Of a DNA stretch of 64,000 nucleotides, positions 44,547-55,720 are shown piece after piece. The notes beneath the pieces are model-generated. The model was not told the origin of the DNA. It ran no database searches and saw only the letters and a list, made by a program, of their open reading frames with translations. The translations under genes were made by a program, and so were the position numbers. Location of the stretch: positions 1 through 64,000 of the forward strand of contig JAPPLI010000124.1 in NCBI GenBank assembly GCA_028819495.1, given 5' to 3'. The number at the start of each line of letters is the position of its first letter. Position 1 is the first letter of the stretch. The DNA is from Gammaproteobacteria bacterium. Its GTDB lineage: Bacteria > Pseudomonadota > Gammaproteobacteria > Eutrophobiales > Eutrophobiaceae.

Positions 44547-45758
44547 TTATGCCTCTTGTGAATTGCCCACGCTCTTCGGCAGGCTGAAATGCAGGAACAC
44601 GTAAGCCGCCAGCGCGGACAGTAATGATCCCAACAGGATGCCCAGGCGGTCTCCACTGTAATAGGCGCCGCTGCCGTGCTCAAAGGCCAGGCCGGCGATG
44701 AACAGGCTCATGGTGAAGCCGATGCCGCAGGCGCAGGCCACGGCGAGAAGCTGAGACCAGTTGACGTCTTGCGGCAACCGTGCCAGGCCCAGGGCAACGG
44801 CAAGGCCCGTGAAGGCCAGGATTCCCAGCGGTTTCCCCAGTACCAGACCGGTAGTGACACCCAGTGTGACGGGATGCGCAAGCGCATCCAGCGAGATGTC
44901 CACCAGCGGCAGCCCCGCATTAACAAAAGCAAAGGCCGGCAGGATTACGAAGGCGACGGGGCCGTGCAGGTTGTGTTCCAGTTCACGCAGGGGGCAGTGC
45001 CCTTCTTTATCTCGCATTGGTACGCAAAATGCGATGAGCACGCCCGCCAGGGTCGCATGGACGCCCGATTTCAATACCGCCACCCAGAGCGCCACGCCCA
45101 GCAATACATAGGTTGAAGTGCGCGTGACTCCCATGCGGTTCATAGCGACTGCAATGGTAAGAAATATACCGCCGATAAGCAGCATTGTGGGTGAGAGGTC
45201 CGCCGAATAGAACAGTGCGATGATGGTGATGGCCGCCAGGTCATCCAGTATTGCCAATGTAAGTAAAAAAACCTTGAGAGAGGTAGGAACCCTAGCGCCG
45301 AATGAACCCAGCAGAGCGAGGGCAAAAGCAATGTCCGTCGCGACCGGTATCGCCCAGCCGTCCAACGCCACGGCATCTCCCATGTTGAGCCAGATATAGA
45401 TCGAGGCGGGTACAATCATGCCTCCCAACGCGCCCATTCCGGGCAGAATAACCTGATCGAAAGATGACAACTCACCCTCCATGATCTCGCGTTTTATCTC
45501 CAGTCCTATCAGAAAAAAGAACACTGCCATGAGTCCATCATTTACCCAGAGGAGCAGTGGCTTGTTAATGATCAGGGTACCGACCTGGATCGCGACCGTC
45601 ATATCAACGAGAGCGGCATAGATGCCCGACAACGGCGAATTGGCTATCAGCATGGCGATGACGACGCAGACGATCAGCAGAACGCCGCCTGCAGTCTCTA
45701 GTTGCAGAAACTCGCGCAACGCATCTGCTACGGTTGGTGGTTGTTTTCGTGTTTCCAT
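44547..45758 (-). CDS. nhaA: Na+/H+ antiporter NhaA
   Basis: 403 residues with 11-12 hydrophobic helices. NhaA exports Na+ in exchange for 2 H+ across the inner membrane. The paired aspartate motif is in AIPVATDIAFALALLGSFGA, followed by RVPTSLKVFLLTLAILDDLA, which contains further conserved aspartates. The N-terminal LQLETAGGVLLIVCVVIAML and VNDGLMAVFFFLIGLEIKRE are standard. The ATG is one base past the stop of the PP2C gene, so it is co-translated with it. Confidence 0.95.
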   Translation of the reverse strand: METRKQPPTVADALREFLQLETAGGVLLIVCVVIAMLIANSPLSGIYAALVDMTVAIQVGTLIINKPLLLWVNDGLMAVFFFLIGLEIKREIMEGELSSFDQVILPGMGALGGMIVPASIYIWLNMGDAVALDGWAIPVATDIAFALALLGSFGARVPTSLKVFLLTLAILDDLAAITIIALFYSADLSPTMLLIGGIFLTIAVAMNRMGVTRTSTYVLLGVALWVAVLKSGVHATLAGVLIAFCVPMRDKEGHCPLRELEHNLHGPVAFVILPAFAFVNAGLPLVDISLDALAHPVTLGVTTGLVLGKPLGILAFTGLAVALGLARLPQDVNWSQLLAVACACGIGFTMSLFIAGLAFEHGSGAYYSGDRLGILLGSLLSALAAYVFLHFSLPKSVGNSQEA

Positions 45759-45759
45759 G

Positions 45760-46473
45760 CTATTCCCCGATTTTAACCAGAATTACTGAGATATTATCTT
45801 TCCCGCCGTTTTCGTTTGCTGTCTGTACCAGTTCCAGGGCTGCCCGCTCCGGATCAGAGTCGTATGCAGCCAGTGTTGCCCCGATGTCTTCATCGCCTAC
45901 CATGTCAGTCAAACCATCGGAGCACAACAGGTACATATCACCGGGCCGGATGGTTTCTTCCATTACGTCGACCAGCACAACTTCCTCAATGCCCAGGGCC
46001 CGGTCCAGGTACGGCCAGGTGAAGTGGTCTTCCGTCAATTGAGTGAAGTTCTCTCCCCGCTTTCGGTACAGGCGAGAGTCACCCACGTGGGCTGTCGCCA
46101 CCAGGTCGTTATGAAAGGCGCAAACCACGATGGTAGTTCCCATTCCCTGGTAGCCGATCTCCATTTGAGCTTTGGCATGGATGGCCGAATTGGCATGAAT
46201 GACCGCTCGTTCCAGGATACGGGAAATGCCGCTTACCCCGGTTATTTCGTTTTTCTGATTGCCATCCGTATCCTGGAGTCCTTGCAGGATTTGCTCATGC
46301 ACCACGTTCACGGCGAGAGCGCTGGCGACTTCGCCGGCGTTGTGCCCGCCCAGGCCGTCGGCCAGGATCACGATTCCTGTATCCGCGTCGGTTAAAATGC
46401 TGTCTTCGTTCTGAAGGCGCTTTCTGCCCCTGTCGGTCAGGGCTGCAATAGTGATATACCCGGTATCGTTCAC
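45760..46473 (-). CDS. PP2C-family serine/threonine phosphatase
   Basis: 237 residues. The metal-binding motifs are NEDSILTDADTGIVILADGL followed by GGHNAGE, then VAHVGDSRLYRKRG near residue 130 and LLCSDGLTDMVGDEDI near 180. It is a minimal catalytic PP2C, similar to PrpC/Stp1 that reverses Hanks-type kinase phosphorylation. The kinase gene is not in the window. It is co-transcribed with nhaA downstream and lies 30 bases after fdxA; substrates are unknown. Confidence 0.92.
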   Translation of the reverse strand: MNDTGYITIAALTDRGRKRLQNEDSILTDADTGIVILADGLGGHNAGEVASALAVNVVHEQILQGLQDTDGNQKNEITGVSGISRILERAVIHANSAIHAKAQMEIGYQGMGTTIVVCAFHNDLVATAHVGDSRLYRKRGENFTQLTEDHFTWPYLDRALGIEEVVLVDVMEETIRPGDMYLLCSDGLTDMVGDEDIGATLAAYDSDPERAALELVQTANENGGKDNISVILVKIGE

Positions 46474-46503
46474 TGTACCGGTTCGTGAGGAAATTCCCGC
46501 GGG

Positions 46504-46827
46504 TTAACGCTCCAGGTATTTCAGCTTGTCTTTTACCTCTTTCCAATCGTCCGCGTCGGCGGGCGCATCCTTCATCGAGTTGATGGCCGGCCATTCCCTG
46601 GAGAGATCGGCGTTCAACTCGATAAAGTGCTGCATGCTCTCATCGACGTCTTCATCGGACATGATAGCCTCTACCGGGCATTCCGGTTCGCACAAGGTGC
46701 AGTCGATACACTCGTCAGGGTCGATAACCAGCATATTCGGACCCTCATGGAAGCAATCGACGGGGCATACTTCCACGCAATCGGTATATTTACATTTGAT
46801 GCAACTTTCTATGACGATAAAAGGCAT
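46504..46827 (-). CDS. fdxA: 7Fe ferredoxin FdxA
   Basis: 107 residues. [18 protein letters not shown] and [16 protein letters not shown] supply the cysteines for one [3Fe-4S] and one [4Fe-4S] cluster in the Azotobacter FdI/FdxA family. The C-terminal extension with [12 protein letters not shown] is usual. The protein is a soluble electron carrier whose partner is unknown. mutS followed by fdxA is a common gammaproteobacterial order. Confidence 0.95.
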   Translation of the reverse strand: MPFIVIESCIKCKYTDCVEVCPVDCFHEGPNMLVIDPDECIDCTLCEPECPVEAIMSDEDVDESMQHFIELNADLSREWPAINSMKDAPADADDWKEVKDKLKYLER

Positions 46828-46910
46828 AACAGCTTCCTACCCTTGGTTGAGTTACAGGAAAATGAACCGTAATTATACCTTAATTCGGCGCATTGAAAAC
46901 CTGAATAGCC

Positions 46911-46940
46911 AATCCTGTTCGTCCTGTACATCCATGTTAA
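46911..46940. repeat. TTAACATGGATG repeat (family D) at the mutS stop
   Basis: On the minus strand TTAACATGGATGTACAGGAC followed by GAACAGGATT begins within the mutS stop codon and runs into the gap before fdxA. The same core, TTAACATGGATRTACAGGAT, occurs twice in inverted orientation at 57021-57151 around the prmB 3' end. Confidence 0.6.
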
Positions 46941-49489
46941 TTCCGCGCCAGTTCGATCAGCCGGTACAACAGTTCCAGTGCCTGCTTCGGCGTGATGCTG
47001 TCCGGGTCGGCCTCCTTCAATAACTCCCGTAATTCATCGGGCTGCTGAAACAGGTCCCGTTGCGGCTGGTCCGGAAGCAGTTCAACGGTGTTTTTTTCCA
47101 TGATATCGAGCTGCAGGTTCGCCTGGTTTATCACCGCGCGAGGAATGCCCGCCAGTTGCGCCACCTGGATCCCGTAGCTCCTGTTCGTGGCGCCGGGTTT
47201 CACGGTATACAGGAAGATGATCTCGTTTTTGTGTTTTATCGCGTCCAGGTGCGCGTTCTGCACGGTATCCATGATTTCCGGCAGGGTCGTCAGTTCGAAG
47301 TAATGGGTGGCGAACAGGGTAAAAGCCCGGACGTTGTTCGCCAGGTAGGCGGCGCAGGCCCAGGCCAGGGCCAGCCCGTCGTAAGTGCTGGTGCCGCGGC
47401 CGATCTCGTCGATCAAGACCAGGCTCCTGTCGGTGGCGTTGTTCAGAATGGTTGCGGTTTCCACCATCTCCGCCATGAAGGTGGATTTCCCCGAGGAGAT
47501 GTCATCGACCGCGCCGATACGGGTGAAGATACGGTCGATGGGGCCGAGCACGGCGCTCTCCGCCGGGACGAAGCTGCCGATATGCGCCAGCAGCGTGATG
47601 AGCGCGGCCTGGCGCATGTAGGTGGATTTGCCTCCCATATTCGGCCCGGTAATCAGCAGCATCGTGACGGATTCGTCCAGGCGGATGTCGTTGGCGATAA
47701 AGGGATTGTCCTGCAAACGTTCGATCACCGCATGACGTCCGGCGCGGATATCCAGCCCGGGGGCGTCGGAAAACTCGGGCCGGCAGTAATCCAGCGCGTC
47801 GGCCCGCTCTGCAAAACAGGCCAGCACGTCGGCCTCGCACAGCGCTGCGGCGGTCGTCTGCAGCGGCGCCAGGTCGGCGCAGATGCGTTCCAGTATGTCC
47901 TCGTAAAGCGCCTTTTCACGGGCCAGGGCACGTTCCCTCGCGCTCAGCACCTTGTCTTCGAAATCCTTTAATTCCGAGTTGATGAAACGCTCCGTGGATT
48001 TCAGGGTCTGTCTCCTGTGGTAACGCTCCGGCACGGCGTCGCTGTGCAGCCGGGATACTTCAATGTAATAACCGTGCACCCGGTTGAAGCCCACCTTCAG
48101 CGTGGGGATGCCGGTCTGTTCCCGCTCGCGTTCTTCCAGTTCGGCCAGGAATGACCCCGCATCCCGGTCCAGTTGCCGCAACCGGTCCAGTTCGGCATCG
48201 AAACCATCCGCGATCACCCCTCCGTCACGAATACTTGCCGCCGGGGTTTCCAGTACGGCCTCTCCAAGGTACTTCCGTAACTCCGGGAATTCATGAACCA
48301 GGCTATTCAACTCGACCAGGCGCGGGCTATTCACACTCGCCAGCGTGGATTTCAAGTCAGGCAAGCGCTGCAGCGACTTGTGCAGTTGTGTCAGGTCCCT
48401 GGGACGCGCGGATTTCAGGGCAACCCGCGCCAGGATGCGCTCCAGGTCGTTGATATGTTTCAATGATTCATGGAGGGCAAGCCAGGATTTGCCGGCTGAC
48501 AGGTGACTCACCGCGTCATGGCGCAGGCGCAGCGTCTGCTGATCGCGCAGGGGCCGGTTCAGCCAGCGTTTCAGCAACCGGCCGCCCATGGCCGTCGCGG
48601 TCGTATCCAGTACGGCCAGCAGGCTGTTTGCTTTCCTGCCCCTGAGGTCTTCTTCGAGTTCCAGGTTGCGGCGGGTGACGACATCGAGAATGAGGCTGTC
48701 CGAGCGGTGTTCGACCTTGATCTGCTGCAGGTGCAGCAGCGCCGTGCTCTGGGTTTCATTGACGTATTGCAGCAGCGCCCCTGCGGCTGCGGTGGCCGCC
48801 GCCAACCCGGCAAGACCCAGACCTTCCAGTTCTTTTACCTGGTACTGCCGCTTGATGACCTCTTCAGCCCTGGACGGATCAAAATGCCACGCGGCCCGCG
48901 GCGCTATATTGTTGCACGAAATACCCGGGTCCTGCTCCATTCCGCTGCCTTCGCAGGTTAACAGTTCGGCGGGTTGCAGGCGCGCCAGTTCGTCCAGGAG
49001 TGAATTGCGGTCCTGGTTCTGGCTGAGCGTGAAGCGGCCGTCCGCCAGGTTCAGGACGGCGATTCCATGCTCGTCCCCCAGGATATGGATGCTGACCAGC
49101 AGGTTGTCGGTCTTTTCTTCCAGCAGCGACTCATCGGTAACGGTGCCGGGAGTGACCACCCTGGTTACCTTTCTCTCGACCGGCCCCCTGGCCAGGGCCG
49201 GATCGCCGATCTGTTCGCAGATGGCGACCGATTCACCCTGACGGATCAGCTTTGCCAGGTAGGAATCAACGGCATGGTAGGGGACGCCCGCCATGGGGAT
49301 CACCTGGTTGCCGGATTTGCCCCGGGAAGTCAGGGTGATGTCAAGCAGGCGCGCCGCCTTGCGCGCATCCTCGAAAAACAACTCGTAGAAATCACCCATG
49401 CGAAAGAACAACAGAATGTCGGGATATTCCGCCTTGAAGCCAAGGTATTGCTGCATAACCGGGGTGTGTGCGGGGTTGTCTGCTGGCAT
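46937..49489 (-). CDS. mutS: DNA mismatch repair protein MutS
   Basis: 850 residues, full length. MutS recognises mismatches as a dimer and signals MutL. The phenylalanine-x-glutamate reading motif is in [20 protein letters not shown]. The ATPase has [20 protein letters not shown] (Walker A) and [20 protein letters not shown] (Walker B), and the C-terminal helix-turn-helix is intact. The protein ends [10 protein letters not shown]; the stop codon lies in a family-D repeat. A family-B REP lies upstream at 49589. Confidence 0.97.
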   Translation of the reverse strand: MPADNPAHTPVMQQYLGFKAEYPDILLFFRMGDFYELFFEDARKAARLLDITLTSRGKSGNQVIPMAGVPYHAVDSYLAKLIRQGESVAICEQIGDPALARGPVERKVTRVVTPGTVTDESLLEEKTDNLLVSIHILGDEHGIAVLNLADGRFTLSQNQDRNSLLDELARLQPAELLTCEGSGMEQDPGISCNNIAPRAAWHFDPSRAEEVIKRQYQVKELEGLGLAGLAAATAAAGALLQYVNETQSTALLHLQQIKVEHRSDSLILDVVTRRNLELEEDLRGRKANSLLAVLDTTATAMGGRLLKRWLNRPLRDQQTLRLRHDAVSHLSAGKSWLALHESLKHINDLERILARVALKSARPRDLTQLHKSLQRLPDLKSTLASVNSPRLVELNSLVHEFPELRKYLGEAVLETPAASIRDGGVIADGFDAELDRLRQLDRDAGSFLAELEEREREQTGIPTLKVGFNRVHGYYIEVSRLHSDAVPERYHRRQTLKSTERFINSELKDFEDKVLSARERALAREKALYEDILERICADLAPLQTTAAALCEADVLACFAERADALDYCRPEFSDAPGLDIRAGRHAVIERLQDNPFIANDIRLDESVTMLLITGPNMGGKSTYMRQAALITLLAHIGSFVPAESAVLGPIDRIFTRIGAVDDISSGKSTFMAEMVETATILNNATDRSLVLIDEIGRGTSTYDGLALAWACAAYLANNVRAFTLFATHYFELTTLPEIMDTVQNAHLDAIKHKNEIIFLYTVKPGATNRSYGIQVAQLAGIPRAVINQANLQLDIMEKNTVELLPDQPQRDLFQQPDELRELLKEADPDSITPKQALELLYRLIELARN

Positions 49490-49588
49490 TGTTTTATTCT
49501 GCTGACAAAGGGCGCGGACTTCAAGACTTGAAATTTATTACCCTGGCCCCCAATTAAGGCACTTGTAGATTTTGTTTTGGGGTGGAAA

Positions 49589-49613
49589 GGGGACGGATTT
49601 TAAATCCGTCCCC
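49589..49613. repeat. REP palindrome (family B) between mutS and htpG
   Basis: GGGGACGGATTT, one A-T centre, and the complement, 25 bases, in the divergent mutS-htpG gap 38 bases upstream of the htpG start. It may affect the htpG leader. Confidence 0.75.
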
Positions 49614-49650
49614 GATAGAACTTGTAGATTTTATTTAACACGGGGATGTC

Positions 49651-51534
49651 ATGACTGCAGATACGAAAAAAGAAGCACTGGGTTTTCAGACCGAGGTCCA
49701 GCAGTTGCTGGACCTGATGATCCACTCCTTGTACAGCAACCAGGAGATATTCCTGCGCGAACTCATCTCCAATGCTTCCGACGCCGCCGACAGGCTGCGC
49801 TTCGAGGGCTTGCAGGAGGACAGCCTGTTCGAGGATGACCCGGAACTGAAGATCAGGGTGGAATACAACAAGACGCAAAAGACCGTCACCGTACTGGATA
49901 ACGGCATCGGCATGTCCAGGCAGGAGGTGGTCGATAACCTGGGCACCATTGCCAAGTCCGGTTCCAGGCAGTTTTTCGAGTCCCTGACAGGCGACCAGAC
50001 CAAGGATTCACAGCTGATAGGCCAGTTCGGCGTGGGGTTTTACTCCTCGTTCATCGTCGCCGAGAAAGTGGAGGTGTTCACCCGCCGCGCCGGCCTGCCG
50101 CGGGAAGAAGGCGTACACTGGGTTTCCGACGGCAAGAGCGAATATACGGTGGAGACCGTGGACCGGCCGAAACGCGGGACCAAGGTGGTCCTGTACCTGC
50201 GCAAGGAAGCAAAGGAATTCCTGGACGGCTACCGGTTGCGCAGCATCATCGGCAAGTATTCGGATCATATTTCCCTGCCCATCGTCATGCCTAAAGAAGG
50301 CAAGGATGAGAAAGGCGAGGATACGGTCAACGCCGCACTAGCGCTGTGGACGCGCAACAAGAAAGACATCAAGGACGAGGAATACAACGAGTTCTACAAG
50401 ACCGTGTCCCACGATTTCGAGGACCCGCTCTGCCATGTCCATACCAGGGTGGAAGGCAAACTGGAATACACCAGCCTGTTGTTCATTCCTGCCCGCGCCC
50501 CCTTCGACCTGTGGGACCGGGAACAGCGCCACGGCGTTAAACTGTACGTCAAGCGGGTGTTTATCCTGGATGACGCAAAGCAACTGCTGCCCCCGTACCT
50601 GCGTTTCGTAAAAGGGGTGGTGGATTCCGATGACCTGCCGCTGAATATCTCCAGGGAGATCCTGCAACAGAACAAGGTCATCGAAACCATCCGCTCTGCC
50701 TGTACGAAGAGGATACTGGACCTGCTGAAGAAACTGGCGCAAAAGGAACCGGACAAGTACAAGCAATTCTGGCAGACGTTCGGCCGGGTCATGAAGGAGG
50801 GCGTTATCGACGCGCCGGACAAACGCGAGGACCTTGCCAAACTGTTCCGCTTCAAATCCACTCATGAGGACACGGAGGAAGAAACCGTTTCCCTGGATGA
50901 TTATATCGCCAGGATGAAAGAAGGCCAGAAGGCCGTTTATTACGTGACTGCGGAAAATTACGCCACCGCGAAAAACAGCCCCCACCTCGAGATATTCCGC
51001 AAAAAAGGCATCGAGGTGCTGTTGCTGACCGACCCGATAGACGAGTGGCTGGTTGCCCACCTGGCCGAATACCAGGAGAAACCGTTGTCCTCGGTGACTA
51101 AGGGCGAACTGGACCTGGGCGACCTCGCCGATGAGAAGAGCGGGGATGAAGCCGAAGAGACCGGCAATGAGAAACTGGAGGAATTCACCAAACGTGTCGG
51201 AGAAGTGCTGGACGAACGGGTGAAGGAAGTGCGCATCACCCGCCGCCTGACCGAGTCACCGGCCTGCCTGGTGGCCGATGAATACGGCATGGGCCGCCAC
51301 ATGGAACAGATCCTGAAGGCCTCGGGACAGCAGATACCGATGGAGAAACCCATCCTGGAGATCAACCCGGACCATCCCATTGTCGGGAAACTGCAGGACG
51401 AGGAGGATGAAACTCGCTTCGGGGACTGGGCCAATATCCTGTTCGAGCAGGCCCTGTTAAGCGAAGGCGGTCAACTGGAGGACCCCGCCGGTTTTGTGCA
51501 CCGGCTCAACAGCATTTTCCTGGAATTGAAGTAA
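49651..51534 (+). CDS. htpG: Chaperone HtpG (Hsp90)
   Basis: 627 residues. HtpG is the bacterial Hsp90. The GHKL ATP site shows ELISNASDAADRLRFEG, VLDNGIGMSRQEVVDNLG and QFGVGFYSSFIVAEKVEV. The middle-domain arginine region LPLNISREILQQNKVIETIR and the C-terminal dimerisation part are complete. No CIRCE or sigma-32 box can be stated with confidence. Two REP palindromes follow the stop within 70 bases. Confidence 0.97.
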   Translation: MTADTKKEALGFQTEVQQLLDLMIHSLYSNQEIFLRELISNASDAADRLRFEGLQEDSLFEDDPELKIRVEYNKTQKTVTVLDNGIGMSRQEVVDNLGTIAKSGSRQFFESLTGDQTKDSQLIGQFGVGFYSSFIVAEKVEVFTRRAGLPREEGVHWVSDGKSEYTVETVDRPKRGTKVVLYLRKEAKEFLDGYRLRSIIGKYSDHISLPIVMPKEGKDEKGEDTVNAALALWTRNKKDIKDEEYNEFYKTVSHDFEDPLCHVHTRVEGKLEYTSLLFIPARAPFDLWDREQRHGVKLYVKRVFILDDAKQLLPPYLRFVKGVVDSDDLPLNISREILQQNKVIETIRSACTKRILDLLKKLAQKEPDKYKQFWQTFGRVMKEGVIDAPDKREDLAKLFRFKSTHEDTEEETVSLDDYIARMKEGQKAVYYVTAENYATAKNSPHLEIFRKKGIEVLLLTDPIDEWLVAHLAEYQEKPLSSVTKGELDLGDLADEKSGDEAEETGNEKLEEFTKRVGEVLDERVKEVRITRRLTESPACLVADEYGMGRHMEQILKASGQQIPMEKPILEINPDHPIVGKLQDEEDETRFGDWANILFEQALLSEGGQLEDPAGFVHRLNSIFLELK

Positions 51535-51539
51535 TATAA

Positions 51540-51603
51540 GGGGACAGATTTCAAATCTGTCCCCGATTAAGCATGGTCCGGGGACGGATTTTAATCCGTC
51601 CCC
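51540..51603. repeat. REP palindrome pair (family B) left of the RAYT remnant
   Basis: GGGGACAGATTT with its complement (51540-51564), then GGGGACGGATTT with its complement (51580-51603), 15 bases apart. Together with 52365-52434 they bracket the RAYT remnant, the usual arrangement of a REP-associated transposase locus. Confidence 0.8.
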
Positions 51604-51611
51604 TTCAAAAT

Positions 51612-51925
51612 ATGGAGGCTGGTTTTGTTGAAGAAATGAAACAAAATATTTTTTTGGATACTCTCAAGGATACTGAAGAAGATGAAGCATTGACGGCGTA
51701 TTCCGAATATGTAAATTGCCTTTTGGAAAGAAACTATTGGGAAAGTGGTTCTACTGACAACGCAAAAATACCATGGAAAAGTGGACGCAAAGCGAGAGCA
51801 TCAAATCCTGATGAATTCAAATGCTCAGGGCTATATATATGGGGGGGAGAATCATATTCCGTTTATGTAGGAAAGACGGGTAGCACATTTAATAAAAGAT
51901 TTTACAGATATATTTGGGGACAACA
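51612..51925 (+). pseudogene. GIY-YIG-like nuclease gene, 3' truncated
   Basis: From ATG 51612 the frame encodes a helical N-terminus (EMKQNIFLDTLKDTEEDEAL) and then CSGLYIWGGESYSVYVGKTG with FNKRFYRYIWG. GLY...YVGKTG is the opening of the GIY-YIG nuclease fold, followed by the expected RF/RY arginine region. At about 51920 homology stops and the reading frame runs 6 codons into the RAYT remnant. The rest of the catalytic domain (glutamate, asparagine) is missing. The gene is AT-rich compared with its neighbours. Confidence 0.5.
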
Positions 51926-52237
51926 TTCTCAGTGTTAATCGGGAAGTTGATGAAACGCCTGGCGGCCCGGCAGACGATGTATGTTAATCGTTTGAAAAAT
52001 CGTTCGGGTACCCTTTGGGAAGGAAGATATAAGTCCAGTCCGGTTGAGACCGAGACTTATTTGCTGGCCTGCGCTCGCTACGTGGACTTAAATCCTGTAC
52101 GGGCAGGTATGGTTGCACACCCTAAAGGCTATGCCTGGTCAAGTTATCGCCAAAAAACAGGGCTGGAAAAACCATGGATAGATTTCGATCCGTGCTACCT
52201 GGGCCTGTCAAATGACATTAAGGGCCGTCGGAGGTGA
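51926..52237 (+). pseudogene. REP-associated tyrosine transposase (RAYT), C-terminal remnant
   Basis: GKLMKRLAARQTMYVNRLKN, RSGTLWEGRYKSSPVETETY and LLACARYVDLNPVRAGMVAH are the conserved C-terminal half of TnpA-REP/RAYT proteins (Y1 HUH transposase relatives), including the catalytic-tyrosine helix region. The HUH metal motif in the N-terminal half is missing because the gene was fused to the GIY-YIG remnant, so it cannot be active. Family-B palindromes on both sides are the probable former substrates. The 52238-52364 stretch is non-coding. Confidence 0.75.
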
Positions 52238-52364
52238 TATGCTGATTACGCCGCTGGAGAAATACCCGTTAAAGAGACAGCATTAATTCGCAATGCGCTC
52301 GCCAGTGGTCAATTGACGGGAAGCAGACAATTCATTTATAGGAACAAATAACATGGGGACGCAC

Positions 52365-52434
52365 GGGGACACACTCAAAGTCTGTCCCCAGCGGCATCGC
52401 TGGGTAATCGGGGACAGATTTTAAATCTGTCCCC
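52365..52434. repeat. REP palindrome pair (family B) right of the RAYT remnant
   Basis: An imperfect copy (GGGGACACACTC with AAAGTCTGTCCCC, 52365-52389), a small CCCAGCGGCATCGCTGGG hairpin, and a perfect GGGGACAGATTT palindrome (52410-52434). The last copy ends 6 bases from the stop of the ACMSD gene and may act as its 3' hairpin. Confidence 0.75.
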
Positions 52435-52440
52435 AGGTGG

Positions 52441-54038
<1,598 letters not shown>

Positions 54039-54071
54039 TCAAGCACGGCAACCGTAGTAATAATATCAATG

Positions 54072-54376
54072 TTATGTCACTGCCGCCCGCTCGTTGAATC
54101 TGTCCTGCTTCCATGCCTGCTCTTCCATGACAGAAGTAATTACAGCCACAGCCTCCCAGATATCCATGTATCTCAGGTACAGGGTTGCCAGTCCGAAACG
54201 GACGACGCCCGGCGCGCGGAAATCACAGATCACGTTGCGTTCAATCTCGGCAATGCGCCCAGTGAATTGCCGGTGAAATACCGCGTGTTCGGTGGTAAAT
54301 CAAACCGTTCTCTTACATGCGCAAACGGGTCGCTTTCATCAAGCGCTTGAACCTCTTCAAATGTTAAATCTGTCAT
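54072..54376 (-). pseudogene. kynU: Kynureninase with a large internal deletion
   Basis: The N-terminus from ATG 54376 (MTDLTFEEVQALDESDPFAH, then PPNTRYFTGNSLGALP) and the C-terminus (ERNVICDFRAPGVVRFGLAT, YLRYMDIWEAVAVI to ERAAVT and TAA) are both typical of kynureninase. They are joined at about 54235-54250, with roughly 300 residues missing, including the PLP lysine. The two parts are in different frames, so translation from the N-terminus stops at 54230. Surviving ends have few substitutions, which suggests a recent deletion. The intact gene would have started the kynU-HAAO-ACMSD operon. Confidence 0.85.
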
Positions 54377-54456
54377 CAGATAGCCGCCTTTCAAAATTTT
54401 CACAAAATATAGTCGGAGCAAATGACTTAGTAAAACTCATAATTTTCATATTAAAT

Positions 54457-54471
54457 ATGAGAAAATCTCAT
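54457..54471. promoter_or_regulatory. LysR-type operator dyad
   Basis: ATGAGAAAATCTCAT is a perfect 5-base-arm dyad containing the T-N11-A motif of LysR-family boxes. It ends 8 bases before the lysR start and faces the kynU remnant on the other side, where a LysR regulator would bind to control both directions. A partial second CTCAT/ATGAG pairing begins at 54437. Confidence 0.6.
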
Positions 54472-54479
54472 GTTTAATC

Positions 54480-55394
54480 ATGAATCTGAAGTTAGAAATA
54501 CTGCATTTGCGGATGCTTAAGGCCATCAGCGATACCGGCAGTGTCACTGAAGCGGCCAGGCAACTCGGCGTCACCCAATCGGCCCTTAGTCACCGGCTTC
54601 ATGACGCAGAGCGCAGGCTGGACGCCATGTTGTTTGAAAGGAAGAACAGAAAACTGTTTCTGACGGATACCGGCAGGAGATTATTGTTTTCGGCGGAAAT
54701 TATTCTCAACGAGCTGGAAAACGTCGAGTATCAAATCAGCACCGCGGCGGCAAAAAATTTCGAATCCGTTCGCATCGGTATGAAAGCCTACGGACCGTAC
54801 CATTGGTTCCCCCGGGTGGTCCAGCGTTTTCGTCAATCAAACCCGGGCGTGGAAATTGAACTGCTCGCTGACGTCGTCAATGATCCTGTACAAGCGCTGC
54901 AAGACAACGCTATTGATCTGGCCATCGTTTCCTATCCTTGCAATGATGAGCACCTGGAGTCGATAAAATTATTTCAGGATGAGATGGTGGCGGTATTGCC
55001 GGCGACACATCCCAAAACTGCGCTGGATCACCTCGAAGTTGAGGACTTCAGCTCAGAAACCTATTTTGCCTATGACACAGTGCCCGAAAAAGGGAGGGAA
55101 TACGACCTGTTTTTCAGCCATTCAAAAACAAGAATCAAGAAAATAATTCGTATCGGCAGGACCGACGCCATGATAGAAATGGTCAGCGCCGGCCTGGGCG
55201 TTACCGTACTTACCCACTGGATATTGGCGCCCTACCTGAACAGCCACCCGGTCATTGCTAAACCATTGACTGAAGACCGGTTGTTTATCGATTGGTATGC
55301 AGTAATACACAAAGAAAAATCCTCAACTTTCGCCTACAGTGTGGCAGGCGAAATAAGAAAGCACCTGGAACAAAACCGGCCTGAACCAGCTTGA
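54480..55394 (+). CDS. LysR-family transcriptional regulator
   Basis: 304 residues. The N-terminal winged HTH is LRMLKAISDTGSVTEAARQL followed by GVTQSALSHRLHDAE, and the linker helix and periplasmic-binding-like effector domain (KAYGPYHWFPRVVQRFRQSN; MIEMVSAGLGVTVLTHWILA) follow. SALSHRL in the HTH resembles MetR-type LysR members. It is divergent from the kynU-HAAO-ACMSD genes and probably senses a pathway intermediate. The effector is unknown. Confidence 0.88.
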   Translation: MNLKLEILHLRMLKAISDTGSVTEAARQLGVTQSALSHRLHDAERRLDAMLFERKNRKLFLTDTGRRLLFSAEIILNELENVEYQISTAAAKNFESVRIGMKAYGPYHWFPRVVQRFRQSNPGVEIELLADVVNDPVQALQDNAIDLAIVSYPCNDEHLESIKLFQDEMVAVLPATHPKTALDHLEVEDFSSETYFAYDTVPEKGREYDLFFSHSKTRIKKIIRIGRTDAMIEMVSAGLGVTVLTHWILAPYLNSHPVIAKPLTEDRLFIDWYAVIHKEKSSTFAYSVAGEIRKHLEQNRPEPA

Positions 55395-55474
55395 CTAATC
55401 ATCGCCATCCGTTATATTTACAGCCGGTAAATACTTACAAACCTGTTGCTGAGATCTATAAATAGAGGACAGGC

Positions 55475-55720
55475 ATGACCACACTGACCATTGATTTACC
55501 GGATAACCTGGTTGAGGAAGCCGGAAAAGCGGGACTACTTGCGCCTGATGCGCTCGAGGTTTTGTTGCGAGAAGCATTGCGCCGGCTTGCTGTCGATGAC
55601 CTGTTCAAGGTCTCGAACAGGCTGGTAGCGGCTGATTTCCCCCCCATGACACCGGGAGAGATTCAACAAGAAGTGGACGCAGTGCGCGCGCGGAGGAAAC
55701 AACGTGCGCGTGGTGCTTGA
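55475..55720 (+). CDS. Antitoxin of a PIN-toxin pair
   Basis: 81 residues. TLTIDLPDNLVEEAGKAGLL is a ribbon-helix-helix-like start. The tail FPPMTPGEIQQEVDAVRARR would contact the toxin. It overlaps the PIN-domain gene by 17 bases, the normal antitoxin-toxin layout. TAGAGGACAGGC precedes the ATG as ribosome-binding region. Confidence 0.7.
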   Translation: MTTLTIDLPDNLVEEAGKAGLLAPDALEVLLREALRRLAVDDLFKVSNRLVAADFPPMTPGEIQQEVDAVRARRKQRARGA

